NCBI GenBank assembly: GCA_963978895.1
Contig: OZ022240.1
Coordinates: forward strand, 40,861,768 to 40,925,767
Source of the DNA: Erpobdella octoculata
Lineage: Eukaryota > Annelida > Clitellata > Hirudinida > Erpobdellidae
Direction of reading: 5' to 3'
Length of the DNA: 64,000 nucleotides
Shown here: positions 11,301 through 23,347 of the stretch, one piece after another
Layout: each line of letters begins with the position of its first letter
Position numbering within the stretch: the first letter of the stretch is position 1
Program-made: the position numbers and the translations under genes
The notes under the pieces: model-generated
Told to the model about the DNA's origin: nothing
The model's input: the letters and a program-made list of their open reading frames with translations, nothing else
Databases searched by the model: none

Positions 11301-12286
11301 AATCAGTTCTAAAAGGTATCCATCCTACAAAATTCATTCTTTGGGTTACCTGAATGAGAATTTTAATAAAGTTTGTTAAACCTTTCAATAGAAACACTAA
11401 TTGAGTCAAAAAAATAAAATTATACGTTTTAATACAAAATGGTTAATATGGAAATTTGGTAAACTAAAAAAAGTTGATTTCATATGTAAAAAAAAATTAA
11501 GCCCATTTACTTTAAAATAAGCGATCGTATTAAGAACTTTTCTGTAAGCCTTTTCAAATATTGACAACCAGTATTCATTTGGCATTTTAGTGAATCCACA
11601 AAGTAAGTTGTCATTTTTATCAACAGGAAAAAAATCATCAATTATAACCTGAATTGAAAAATGGTTGAAAACATTTGTAAAAACTTATTTTTACAATTCA
11701 AATAAAATCTAAAGAATATTTAAATATTTCAATAATGTGAAATTAGTACCGTTCTAAATTCTCCTTCGAAATAAAGTTTAGCCTCATATTTTCCTGACGG
11801 ATTGTATATTAATTCGCCATTTTCATTTTGTGGATAAATAAGACTGAATAAACAAATTTAAATTTATTAATACTCTGTTGTTGTTATAATTAATTTTACA
11901 ATTTATTGTATTAATATTAATTACTTTGTGATTATTTTTTTATTGAATTTTAATTCATATTGAATACAAACAGCAATAGGAGCATAAAGATATTCATCGT
12001 TGAGAAGATTCTAGAAAATTTTACTTGAATGTTAGCATATGTTTTGAAATATGTTTTAATTATACCGCACAACGCAATTTTACAAAAACTACACTGACAG
12101 AAAAAAAAAATTAATGGTTTGCTCAAATTTTCAAATTAATGCATAATAAATTAACAAAGAATTGTACTTACATGAGAAATTTTTAATTTTTTTATATTTT
12201 TGTCACGTACAATATCGCTGAGCCTCATATAAGCAACTTTATTTTCTTCAAGATCATCATCACAATATAGATATTTATCTTTGTCA
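8355..12286 (-). CDS. P1: CAPN7-like pseudocalpain, intact copy (5' end not found)
   Basis: Thirteen exons stay in phase: 12172-12286, 11925-12010, 11750-11843, 11511-11648, 11170-11349, 10084-10165, 9934-10024, 9725-9827, 9602-9659, 9131-9333, 8890-8975, 8635-8712 and 8355-8523 (stop). That is about 493 residues. Exons 1-6 match the CysPc region of calpain-7, with FNKKIITNLIYPQNENGEL, VIIDDFFPVD, WLSIFEKAYRKV and GWIPFR as close family motifs. Where CAPN7 has Asp-Cys-Ser, exon 2 reads Asp-Glu-Tyr (NDEYLYAPIAVC), so the nucleophile is missing. The only nearby His (IKHVVIDI) lies two residues past the family position; an Asn (DNSFEF) may match the third catalytic residue. Exons 7-10 form a C2-like domain (YVFWNPSKF; FTLNVYST) and exons 11-13 a second, shorter one. 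The N-terminal MIT domains of CAPN7 are not seen, and exon 1 opens at a 3' splice site, so the start lies upstream or comes from a spliced leader. Exon 12 uses a relocated acceptor. Confidence 0.8.
11071..11100 (-). other. Conserved CpG-containing intronic element (P1 copy)
   Basis: This is the best-preserved example of the 30-bp element in intron 5, about 70 bases after the exon 5 donor. Confidence 0.6.
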
Positions 12287-13687
12287 CTAAATTATATATG
12301 GAAAATAATTTTAATATACAAATTAAGTAGACAATCTATTAAATTAACTAATTAATAGCAATTTGTAATTGAAAATTACAATTTTCTTATAATTAAAATT
12401 ATTTGTAGAAGGTTTATGACTATATAGATATTTATTTTTATCAATAACAAATTTATAAAATGAATTTATTATATAAAGTAAAAAATATTATTTAAAATAA
12501 CTAATTGATAACTTATTAATAACTAATTAAAATAACCAAGTAAAAGCAACTTGTTGCAAAAAAACAGCTATTATTAAATGTGTTTTCACCAAAAGTAATG
12601 AACTTAGAAATTCAGTTTGTTTTCTAGTTTTTTAGTTTTTGATTGTTTATTGAATTGTTTATATAGTTTAAATTGATTTATTTAAAAAAAAAACAAATTT
12701 TAGAAGCGTAATAAAACCTAAACAATTCTTCTTCTTTCTTTAACAAAGTTGATAGTGAACTTGGAAAAAAAGTAATTAATAAAAAAATAAATTAATCCGA
12801 GTTGAAATAAATGTATAAAATAAACAAAATTAAGACAAAAAATAAAAATATTTGTATTCATTTCAAACAAAATAAATTTTATTAAAACTGAAACAAAAAT
12901 ATATTTGTGTTTTGTTCAGTTGAATTCACTATTTAGTCAAATAAAAAATAGTTTGATTAAAAAAAAACTGAAAACTTACTCTGACTTTTTTATGTATTAG
13001 TTTAGAAAATATGTAAAACTACAATTTGATAAAAGAAATGAATAACTTAAAGCGTGAATTATTGTTTTTATTAAATTTATTAAGGAATTTTAACGCATAT
13101 TTACTCAGTTTTCTTTATTTTTTCATAAAATTCAAAATCAGTTTTACAATTCAAATTTTACTAATTGTAAAACATAATTTTTTAAAATATATCTTGACGC
13201 AAAAATAACTAGATGCAAAGTTACAATTGCTTATTTGATGTCAAGAAATGTACTAAAATTAACTTATTCTAAAATAATAAATTTAAGAAAAAAAACTTTT
13301 GGGTTCAAACTGATGCGCCATTTCCCGTTGATTTGATTAGTTGATTTAATGCCAGAGAGGAATTTTTTTATTCCTTTTTACAGTATACGACTATATCTTT
13401 TAAAATATAAGTTATTGTTACACAAAGTCCGAAAACATGAATTATAAATAAAAGTATCTAAAACAAATACAAACCAATAATATCTAAAATAAACCTTTAA
13501 ACAAGGTTTTTTTACAAGTTCCTTATATTTCAGGATTTGCTAGTTTTACATTTAATGCAATTATAATGTTTTAAAAACATTTTTCATTTTCTTCTTTGTA
13601 AATGTTTCTATAATTATGTTTCATTTTTGTTTTTTTTTAAAACATAGACGAATTATTTGGGTAATTAAATTTTTTAAGAAATTTATC
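12287..13687. other. 5' flank of P1, paralogous to the P3 flank
   Basis: 12480-13687 is about 90-95% alike (by eye) to 33400-34610 upstream of P3. Near 12418-12450, on the minus strand, a decayed duplicate of the start of exon 1 reads DKNKYLYS against DKDKYLYC. No upstream exon with a matching phase 2 donor could be recognised. The 60-codon plus-strand ORF at 13026-13208 is not conserved in the P3 flank and looks fortuitous. Confidence 0.55.
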
Positions 13688-14580
13688 TAACTAGTAGAGT
13701 GCATTGCCATAAAGGGCAAACCTATACTTTTAATTTCAACTTAGTTGGATGACGGCAAATTTATTAATCTTCCTCTGTTTATTTTTTATTCTTAAAACTT
13801 TAAAAAATTAAAAACTTACAGTTTTGTTTGTTTTTCATCAATACTAAAAAAATGTGCAAAATATTATAAAATGTTAAACAGCTTTAAATAAAAAAAACAC
13901 AAGTTTAATTTTGTTTTGTAAACCTGAAAAAGAAATAAATAGAAAATTACTTTTGCGGTTCTGTTTGTTTTTCTTTGGGACTAAGAAAAAGTTAAATAAT
14001 TTTTAAAAACTAAACAACTTGAAACACAAACCACAAGTTATATTTCATTTTGAAAAAAAAAATGAAAATTTATTTTTGTAACCTTGTTGAAAAACATTAG
14101 ATACCTACGTGGTTTGTTTCATTTCAAAAACTTTAAAATACAATCACATCAATAACAAAAATTCAAAGTTCACTTTGGTGTTTCTATTGGAATTGCTGTC
14201 AGTCTTAAAATTAAAACAAATAATTGATTTAGTTTAGTCGCTTTAATAATTTTTTATTAACTTATTGTGTCACGTCGAGTTTTTACCTGCAACCACAAAC
14301 AAGTGAAATTAAAAAACGCGTTAAAACGAGTATTAAAATGTATTTTTGAACCCAAATAAGAAAAGCTATAGAAACTAAATTGACAACTTTACAAAGTTCA
14401 AAAGATAAATGTTTCAGAATGTCAAAATATTGATATCGGCATTATTCAAAACTACTATAGACACTGAAACTTAATCTAAGGATAAGAAGTCAGAACGATT
14501 TTTAAATCTGACTCTAACCATTTATTTGTGTTTCGAAAAATAAAGCTTCCTTTTGCAGATTTAAAAAAAAACAAAATATA
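13688..14580 (+). repeat. Repeat R, copy 1 (broken)
   Basis: It starts with GTGCATTGCCATAAAGGGCA at about 13698, is interrupted after about 13765 and resumes near 14095-14580, including the stretch around CCTGCAACCACAAACAAGTG. Repeat R recurs at 15246, 34611, 36955, 52125, 57376 and 59788. It is unclassified and has no coding frame shared between copies. Confidence 0.65.
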
Positions 14581-15245
14581 TGAATTTAGAATGGGAAAAA
14601 GTATTGAAACACTTGAAACAAAATATAACTTAACTGTATCAATGTGGACATATATTTAATCACAACACACATATTTTGAAATATCACTATACCTAAAACT
14701 CTAAGATGTTTAAATAGGCTGTATTTATCCAAGAAATCAATTTTTCAATTTTTTTAACCTTCTAAATTTAAATAAACGTTTTTTTGCAATTTATCATTTT
14801 TCAAATAAACCTAAACACAAATATCAACTAAAAACTTACTTTAAAAATTGTGGTTGTTCTAGACTAAAACAAATGCAAATTTAAAATTTTAAAAACCTTG
14901 AAAAATGAGAAAAAGTTTTTTTGTAATTTTAAAAACTCAAATTTTTTAATATAAAACAATTAAGGCATATTTCAGTTTTTTATTTATAGTGAGTGTTGTC
15001 AAGATAAACATGTAAAACAATCAATTAATTTGATTTTGTTGTTTTAATTTTATATTTTATTAGAACTGACAATAATTGAAAAAATGAAAAATTGTTTTTG
15101 TAAATGAACCACAATAAAAAACATTGTTTTAAGAAACATTGACAAAACTAATACAAGAGTTAAACATTTCTTTAAAAAAACTTTAAAAATGTAAAATTTT
15201 GTTGTTTTGTTTATGTGAAATTAGAATGGGAAAAAGTATTGAAAA
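14581..15245. other. AT-rich non-coding stretch
   Basis: Very AT-rich sequence with no open frame of interest and no recognised repeat. Confidence 0.5.
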
Positions 15246-15545
15246 TTATTTAACTAGTAGAGTGCATTGCCATAAAGGGCAAGTCTATACTTTAAATTTC
15301 AAATTAGTTGGAGGACGGCAAATTTATTAATTTTGTTTGAAGGTTTGCAAGCAATACGCAAACAAGCTAGTAAGAACGGCAGTTAAGTTAATGTGAAAGA
15401 TTTAAAAACAATTTAAAATGTTTTCTAATTTGATGTAATTGACATATCATGGCAAACTTTATTGCTTAAATCAAGTCACCATTCTAAAGTTTCTAATTAA
15501 AGTTTGAACTATAAAAAAACTGTAAAACTTACTTTAAAAAAAAGT
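15246..15545 (+). repeat. Repeat R, copy 2 (fragment)
   Basis: It carries the CATTGCCATAAAGGGCAAG block and the following AAGCAATACGCAAACAAGCT block of repeat R, then runs into unrelated AT-rich DNA. I see nothing assignable between 15546 and 16465. Confidence 0.6.
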
Positions 15546-16465
15546 ATAGCGGTCAATTATATGCCAATATCAAAAATATTACAAAAGTGCAGCACTAACT
15601 TTACAAAACATCAAATAAAATAATTTAAAACTCACACTTGCGTTTCTCTTTGTTCTTGTCTTAGTTGAGAAAAAAATTTAAACAACTTGAAGAACGAAAT
15701 GTATTTTTTCTAAAACATCGATGAACAACTGCTTGAAATATATTAAAAAATAAATCACTGGAAACAGTGGCGTCGCTATGGTAAAGTCTATAGAATGCGC
15801 CTTAAAAAAATTCCATCTGTCAAGGTTTCATTCAAAAATAGCTGAGGATCGGGAGGGAGTTTTTAAAAAATTGCAGAAATTGCTGAACAACTATGTGATT
15901 GTGCTTATTCTATGAATTACTATTAATGCATAAAGATGCTTGTTGCACCCCATTTTTTTTGAGATAAAATTTAAAAAAGGCTAATCAGAAAACAATATTT
16001 TTAACATATTTTTTTAACAGTCTAGTTAAATTGTTGACAATAATTTGCTACAAATTATAATAATGTTTCTTGTTTTAATTTAAACAATTTCAAGCGTAAA
16101 ATTTATTTGTTTTATCTCAAAGTAGTTGTTCATAGGATTTAAAAATAAATTTGTTATGAATTGTTATTACAATTTAAATTTTAACAAATAATTTTAGTAT
16201 ACTGTATTGTTTTAAAAACTTTAAAAAAATAAATTTATATCACATTATATTAATAAAATTTTTAACAACGAGTTTAACGAATTAACTTTATTGCTACTTT
16301 ATTTCAAAATTCAATTCAATAAACAACAGAAATAATGAAAGTTAAATTTTGAAAAAAATGCAAATACATCTCAAACAGAATTAATTTTTACCTTAACGAT
16401 TCCATTTCAAATGATTCATTATTTCTTGATTGGAAATAAAAAATATTTTTAAATAAATTTTTCAG

Positions 16466-16762
<297 letters not shown>

Positions 16763-18788
16763 TAAAGGATGCAAGAAAAAATCTGAAGGCTGCAAGGATC
16801 AATTATTAATAAATAAACTAATAGTGTGGCAAGCCAAAAAACAAAAGAAAGACTTGAGTATGGCATGGATTGATTACAGAAAAGCCTTTGATAGTGTTCC
16901 TCACTCTTGGATTCTAGAAACAATGAAAATTTACAGAGTTGATCAAGGTATTGTTAATTTTGTAGCAAACACCATGAAAAAATGGCAGACAGAAATGTGG
17001 TTGTTTTACAAAGAAGGACATTTGTAAACAAAAAAAAAATGCTGTAAAACGTGGAATTTTCCAAGGTGATTCCTTATCTTCTCTTCTGTTTTGCCTAACA
17101 CTAATTTCATTAACTAACATTTTAAATAACCACAACTTAGGTTTTAAAGTAAATCAAACAATGATAAACCATCTTTACTACATGGATGATTTAAAACTGT
17201 TCTCAAATAGTGAATCACAATTAAATGATGCATTAACTTTAGTAAAAAAGTTTAGTGATGATATAAAAATGAAATTTGGTTAAGAAAAATGCTCAAAGTC
17301 ACCAATAATCATGGTAAAATACAATCCAACCAAAACATCAAACTGGACAATGATATAATCATTACAAACTTAGAACCTCACGAAACTTACAAATATCTTG
17401 GTGTGGAAGAAAAAGATGGTATACAACACTTTCTAATGAAAGACAAAATAAAAAAAGAGTACTACAGACGTGTAAGACAAGTCCTTAATACTGAACTAAA
17501 TTCCAAAAATAAATGTAGTGCCATTAATTCTTTAGCAGTTCCAGTTCTGACTTACAGTTTTGGCATTATAAACTGGTTGAGAGATGAAATTGAAAAAAAT
17601 AATAGAAAGACGAGAAAGCTCCTAACGATAGGAGGAATTCATCACCCAAAAGCTGATGTTGAGAGACTCTACATCAAGAGATGTGATGGTGGAAGAGGTC
17701 TAGTCGATTTGGTTTCAGCTTACAACTTTGCTATTGTTGATCTCTGTGATTACATTCAGACAGAACCAGACAAAATCACAAACGTTGCAAAGTTCCTTGA
17801 CCAACAAGCCACTAAATACTCAATTCAAAAAGAAGCTGCTAAAATCAAGAATAAGTACTCTATTTTAAATCCAACCTCTGACATTTGTAAAAAAACCCAG
17901 CTAAAAAACAAATTATTCATCGAAAAAACTAATAATTTAAAAATGAAACCTCTTCATGGACAATTTTTTAGAAACCTTGACAATCCAACAACAGATAAAG
18001 AGCAAACCATGTCATGGCTAAAGAGCTCGGGTCTCAAAGGTAAAACAGAGAGTCTCATAATAGCTGCCCAAGATCAGGCACTCAACACCAGATGCTTTCA
18101 AAAACACATTTTGAAGCAAGAAGTTGATAGTCGGTGCAGATTATGCAACAAGGCAGAGGAACACATCAGTCACAATGTTTCAGGATGCACAAATCTAGCT
18201 CCAACTGAGTACACAAAAAGACACAACAATGTAGCAAATTACATCCACTGGAAGTTGTGTAAACACTTTGGAGCTAAGGCATCCAAAAATACTATGAACA
18301 TCAACCAGAAAAAGTTATCAATGTAGATGATGAATAATGATGATGTTACAATCACATGGGATTTGCCGGTCATCACAGACCGAGCAATTACAACTAACAG
18401 ACCTGACATAGTAATTTACAACAAAAAAGAAAAAGAATGCTTGTTGGTTGAGGTGTCTGTTCCAAATGATGCAAATATTAAATTGAAAGAATCAGAAAAG
18501 ATATGCAAGTATAAGGACCTAGAAGTAGAAATAAACCGAATGTGGAATTTAAAAACAAGAGTGACACCAGTGGTGATTGGGGCGCTAGGAACAATCAGGA
18601 AAAATGCTCAAGACAAACTGTTGATGCTTCCTGGAAAACCAAACATCTCCGAAATACAAAAAATAGCATTAATGGGAACGGCTCACATCCTCCGAAGAGT
18701 GTTGGGATGAATAACTTTGATTTCTTGTTGAAGTCTGAATTCATCTTAAACCAGTTTTTCGAAAACTGAGAAGACAAACTTTTTGTAA
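16763..18788 (+). mobile_element. R4/Dong-like LINE, 5'-truncated and inactivated
   Basis: Conceptual translation in several frames gives reverse-transcriptase motifs: AWIDYRKAFDSVPHSW at about 16872, GIFQGDSLSSLLF, and the active site YMDD at 17179-17190. The thumb region follows (ETYKYLGV; PVLTYSFGIINWLRDEIEK; LYIKRCDGGRGLVDL). A CCHC finger C-x2-C-x8-H-x4-C lies at 18135-18188. A restriction-like endonuclease module follows (RPDIVIYNKKEKECLLVEVS). This domain order fits the R2/R4 group of non-LTR elements, and Dong elements of the R4 clade insert in TAA repeats, as seen here. Stops at 17025, 17281 and 18324 and frame changes near 17030 and 17295 make it inactive. The 5' part of the ORF, including most of the fingers domain, is absent. 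Confidence 0.8.
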
Positions 18789-19526
<738 letters not shown>

Positions 19527-19780
19527 ATTTTTAGTAGAAACTCAAACAAATTGTCACTTTTACCTCACCGAGTTCAGTTCTATAGATTAATTATGTCTTG
19601 ATTTGAAATTAAAAATATTTTTAAAGTAAATGTTGTTTCAATAATAATAAATATAATTAAAATAATGTCTTTGAATTCAACCATCTTATTTCACTTTTAA
19701 CATAATCAATTTGAAAAAAAATTAAAAAGTCATTTATAGAAATTAAGTTGGTAATTGTGTGATACTAATGATTATTTATA

Positions 19781-21713
19781 TTACCTTTTTATAGTTCTTC
19801 GTTTACGGCAGATGTAGAAAAGTGAAAGTAGCGTAATGAAAATCAAGACCAGCACTACTAGTATTGCAGACGTAATGAACACAGTTTCTTGAAGTTGTTT
19901 TAATTAAATTCTAATATCATATTAAAAATTCAAATAATATAAAACAAAAAAATACTTGTGTTAATGTTTTCGAAGTTTTGTAAATTTGTAGGCGTAGGAA
20001 TAATCAGTTTAGAAATAAACAGTTCAATTGCTGTAATGTTACATTTTTTAAAACTGCCAAACTGACAGATCGCCGTACATATGTACAGACCAGGAGATGT
20101 TATGTCATTTATTGTCAACATCGAACTGTTGATTAAGCTTGTATTAATGCCATCTGAATTGAATTCCCAAAAATACAAACAATTAACATTGTCACTTTTG
20201 TCAACGTGACAAGTTATATTATTGATGGAACTTGCGGTCATATTTATATATCTTTCATGAGGATGTCTCACATCTTAAAATCATTATGAAGCTTTAAAAT
20301 GTATTTTAATTTTAATAACTAGTTTCTAAACTAAAAAAAAATTTACATTCAACTTCTAGCATAGGAAAAGAGCATGAAACAAAACTTAAATGATTTTCTA
20401 CATGGCATTCATATGTTATTCCACTTATAACATTTTCAGCACGGATTTCATCTTGGTGAACAATTGATTTCATTTCTTTTTCTCCAATTTTAGTTTGGTG
20501 TCTTTTAATACAAGTTTCTTCAAGAGTGTTGTTAAATTTGTCTTTTCCAATTAAACTAAACCAAAAACTCAAGCTAGGATTACCGTAATAGTCAAATGAA
20601 CAATATCTTTCTAGTATATCGTTATGACTATTCAATCCAGGACAATTATATTTTCCAATCACAGGCTGACGAATGTTGGAATAACATTTTATATCTGTAA
20701 ACAATATTTTGTTTTTTGTTTGTTAAAATAAAACTTTGAAGACTTTCAATCACTTGAATAAAAATAATTGCTCATCAACTTGCAAACAAATACCCACACA
20801 AACAATAGTATCACCGGAACCTTATATAACCACTAAAATTTTGAAATCACAATGATGCATGATTTTTCATGCAAAATAAAACGGTAAAATCAAAGAAAGT
20901 GCACTAAAAAGAATAACATTATTTTTTTTTCTTTGCTACTATATGTTATTCTTTTTAGTGCATTTTCCACACATAAATAAAAGCGTGTTTTTTTACAAAA
21001 GTTTATCAAAAATAGGCTTTATTACTATTTTTTGTGAAATTATTTATCCATAGACAAAAATAAATATTCATAACATTTACGGTTTTATAAAACTTTATTC
21101 AAAAACTATTCAAATTTTATTCAATTGAAACCACTAACCACCAACAACAACTTCAACAGTGCAAGCAATAAATCTTTGTTGTCCTATTCTGGTTGCTATT
21201 TTACACCAATAAGTTCCTGCACTTTCTTCTCTTGCATGAAGTATTGTGATATTACAAAACTGTGTTCCTTTTCGACAAAAAGCTTCGTAATTTCTCCAAT
21301 ATTTGTATTCATTCATACTATAAACAACAATTTCTCTGTTTGTTCCATATTGCTGATAACTCCATGTCAATCTTCTGACATTTGTGTTAATTAAATTGCA
21401 TGAAAGTTCAATTGATTTTCCCACGTTTACAAGCTCAACATTCACATCTCTGGCTATATAACAATACTTAATTACAAATAGTATAACTTTATTATAATTA
21501 CGTCATAGAATAATTTTTGAAATTAAATGTTTTTCGTTTTATCACCTAGAAGTAACAAAGTTAGTTCAAACCAACGTTGTTCGACAAGCGAAATTATTTT
21601 TAAAACAGTGATACCGGCGTTAACATACCTTGTTTTTTTGCCAAGAGAATTGTTGGAAAAGTAAGCAAAGTACAACACATCCATAACAAAACACATTGAA
21701 AAGCGGATATCAT
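19781..21713 (-). CDS. Ig-B: type I membrane receptor with three Ig-like domains
   Basis: The five-exon model is 21629-21713, 21139-21447, 20347-20694, 19956-20273 and 19781-19887, giving 388 residues with all introns phase 1. The signal peptide contains CVLLWMCCTLLTFPTILLA. The V-type domain (VELVNVGKSIELSCNLIN; YWRNYEAFC; ESAGTYWC) has the same length as in Ig-A and Ig-C and an almost identical second half, while its first half and the other domains have diverged. Domain 2 shows ERYCSFDYYGNPSLSFWF and ITYECHVEN; domain 3 shows NNITCHVDKSDN, LYFWEF and PGLYICTAIC. The helix TVFITSAILVVLVLIFITLL is followed by the tail RKRRTIKR and a stop. An AAAAG|GTAATA donor-like site overlaps that stop, so splicing to an unseen cytoplasmic exon is possible. 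Potential N-glycosylation sites are present (for example NIT, NMT). Confidence 0.85.
20900..20962. repeat. 20-bp inverted repeat (hairpin) in Ig-B intron 2
   Basis: TGCACTAAAAAGAATAACAT at 20900-20919 is perfectly inverted at 20943-20962, leaving a 23-base T-rich loop. It lies in the intron between the V exon and the second Ig exon, and may be a MITE remnant. Confidence 0.8.
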
Positions 21714-23293
21714 GCCAGCTAAATATCGATAAACATCAATATTAAACCGAAAACGTTGTTTAGTTTTGTAACGATCAAAAAGTAATACTTATGTGCTTTG
21801 TCGACATGCAAGACTATTAAGGCTGCTAGTCATGTCCTACAATTACAATGCATGGCTGTGTAACGAGCTATGTGTTCTCAAAAGAATCATTTGTTTATCT
21901 GTCTTGCCAAAATTCAAGTAGGCGAAAGCGTTCATAACAAACCCATTGGGTCATCCATATATTTCTAACTAGCTGAACATAGTAAGAAATTTAACTGAAA
22001 CTGTTAATGGCTTACGGTGATCTTATAATTACAAACAATATTGATTGCTACCAATAACTTAGCTGCAAATTAAGTTATTACAAACATTCATGTAACATAT
22101 CCTAAAACGGTTACACTAAAGCTATTACAAATTTTCTTTTAAAATTTGATGCACCGTAATTTTTTTGCCTAATTTAGTTTGCACAGATTTAAAAATCTCA
22201 CAACTTTCAAAAAAGCGTTAAAGTCGCTGGATTCACATCAAAAGCAAACAATTAACACTATCTCACTAGCGCCCTTGTTTTCTGAGCCTTTGCAAATTAG
22301 TGATTTTTTAATGTAATGTTGAGTGCTTAGTGTCATGACTTGAAATATAGCTATTCAATAGTATATTACATTTTTAATTAACTTGTACATTACGCTTTAG
22401 AAAAAAATAACTGCAATAGTAAAATATTACTTTTTAGACTAATAGTTCCCGACACTGTGTATAATACAGGATATTATTATTAGGACATGATCAGAGGTAA
22501 TTCTAATCATGGTGTGCATCAATCCATCTAAAACTGAACTCATGTTGTTTTATCGAGGTAGCTGTGTTTCTTATCCACAGAGAGGTTGCAGCGTTCGACT
22601 TGACCCAGATTAAGACGGTCCAAATTCTTGATGGTATCCTAGATATTTGTGACAAGTTTTTTTTGTGGTATAAAGTTAATTAATTGATAAAGGTAACTTT
22701 AATATTCAACCGGCGTTGTTTAAATTTTGTTTGAATAACCCTCACGGTATCAACTTATTTTTTACTTTAACGAAACTAACTAGGGTTCTTTTTTGTAAAT
22801 TAACACATCTACAATAGTGCCAACTAGAGTCCTTTAAAATTTCACTTGCATTATGTTTAGAAAACACATTCTTAAAAATTTCAAAAACAAATTTATTATT
22901 TCACACACCTTAATTTGTTTTATAAAACATGGCCATACAGTTTTTATTTAAGTTTGTGTGAATAATAAATACAATTATTTTGGAAAGTTGCCAATTTTTA
23001 GGAATAAACTAAAAATTAAATGAGAACCTATGCAACACAATACAGCAACATTTGCTATACGTTTTTAAAATAATGTGTTAAAATGAAAATTTTATTTGGG
23101 TGACAATAAAGTAAGCGATTTTTAAATACCATTAGTTTGTTTATTAAAAATAAAGCACAATTTAAATTCTGCACTCGCTAATAGCCGGCCCTGATTAAAA
23201 GTAATAGTTATCTATGTTTCAAAACAAAAAAAAACAAATAAAATACAAGTAAATAAATGGTACATATATAAATTCATTCAAAAAAGTGCTGAT
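21714..23293. other. Intergenic region with a decayed reverse-transcriptase scrap
   Basis: On the plus strand about 22505-22600 reads CINPSKTELMLFYRG, a CR1/Jockey-type RT motif, then breaks down. No other gene was seen. Confidence 0.45.
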
Positions 23294-23347
23294 GTGAAAA
23301 AATACTTGAAATTAATTACATGTAATTAATTTCAAGTATTTTTTCAC
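23294..23347. repeat. 54-bp perfect palindrome
   Basis: The arm 23294-23320 (beginning GTGAAAAAATACTTGAAA) is the exact reverse complement of 23321-23347, with no spacer. It lies about 250 bp downstream of the P2 stop codon. Confidence 0.9.

Noticed and set aside
8355..12286. P1 as a working calpain protease
   Set aside because: The nucleophile position is Glu and the His is displaced, so the domain match supports the fold but not catalysis.
21125..21394. Plus-strand ORFs opposite the Ig V exons (also at 3890-4108 and 63195-63413)
   Set aside because: They are shadows of the conserved V exon, which has correct splice sites, signal peptide and Ig motifs on the minus strand.
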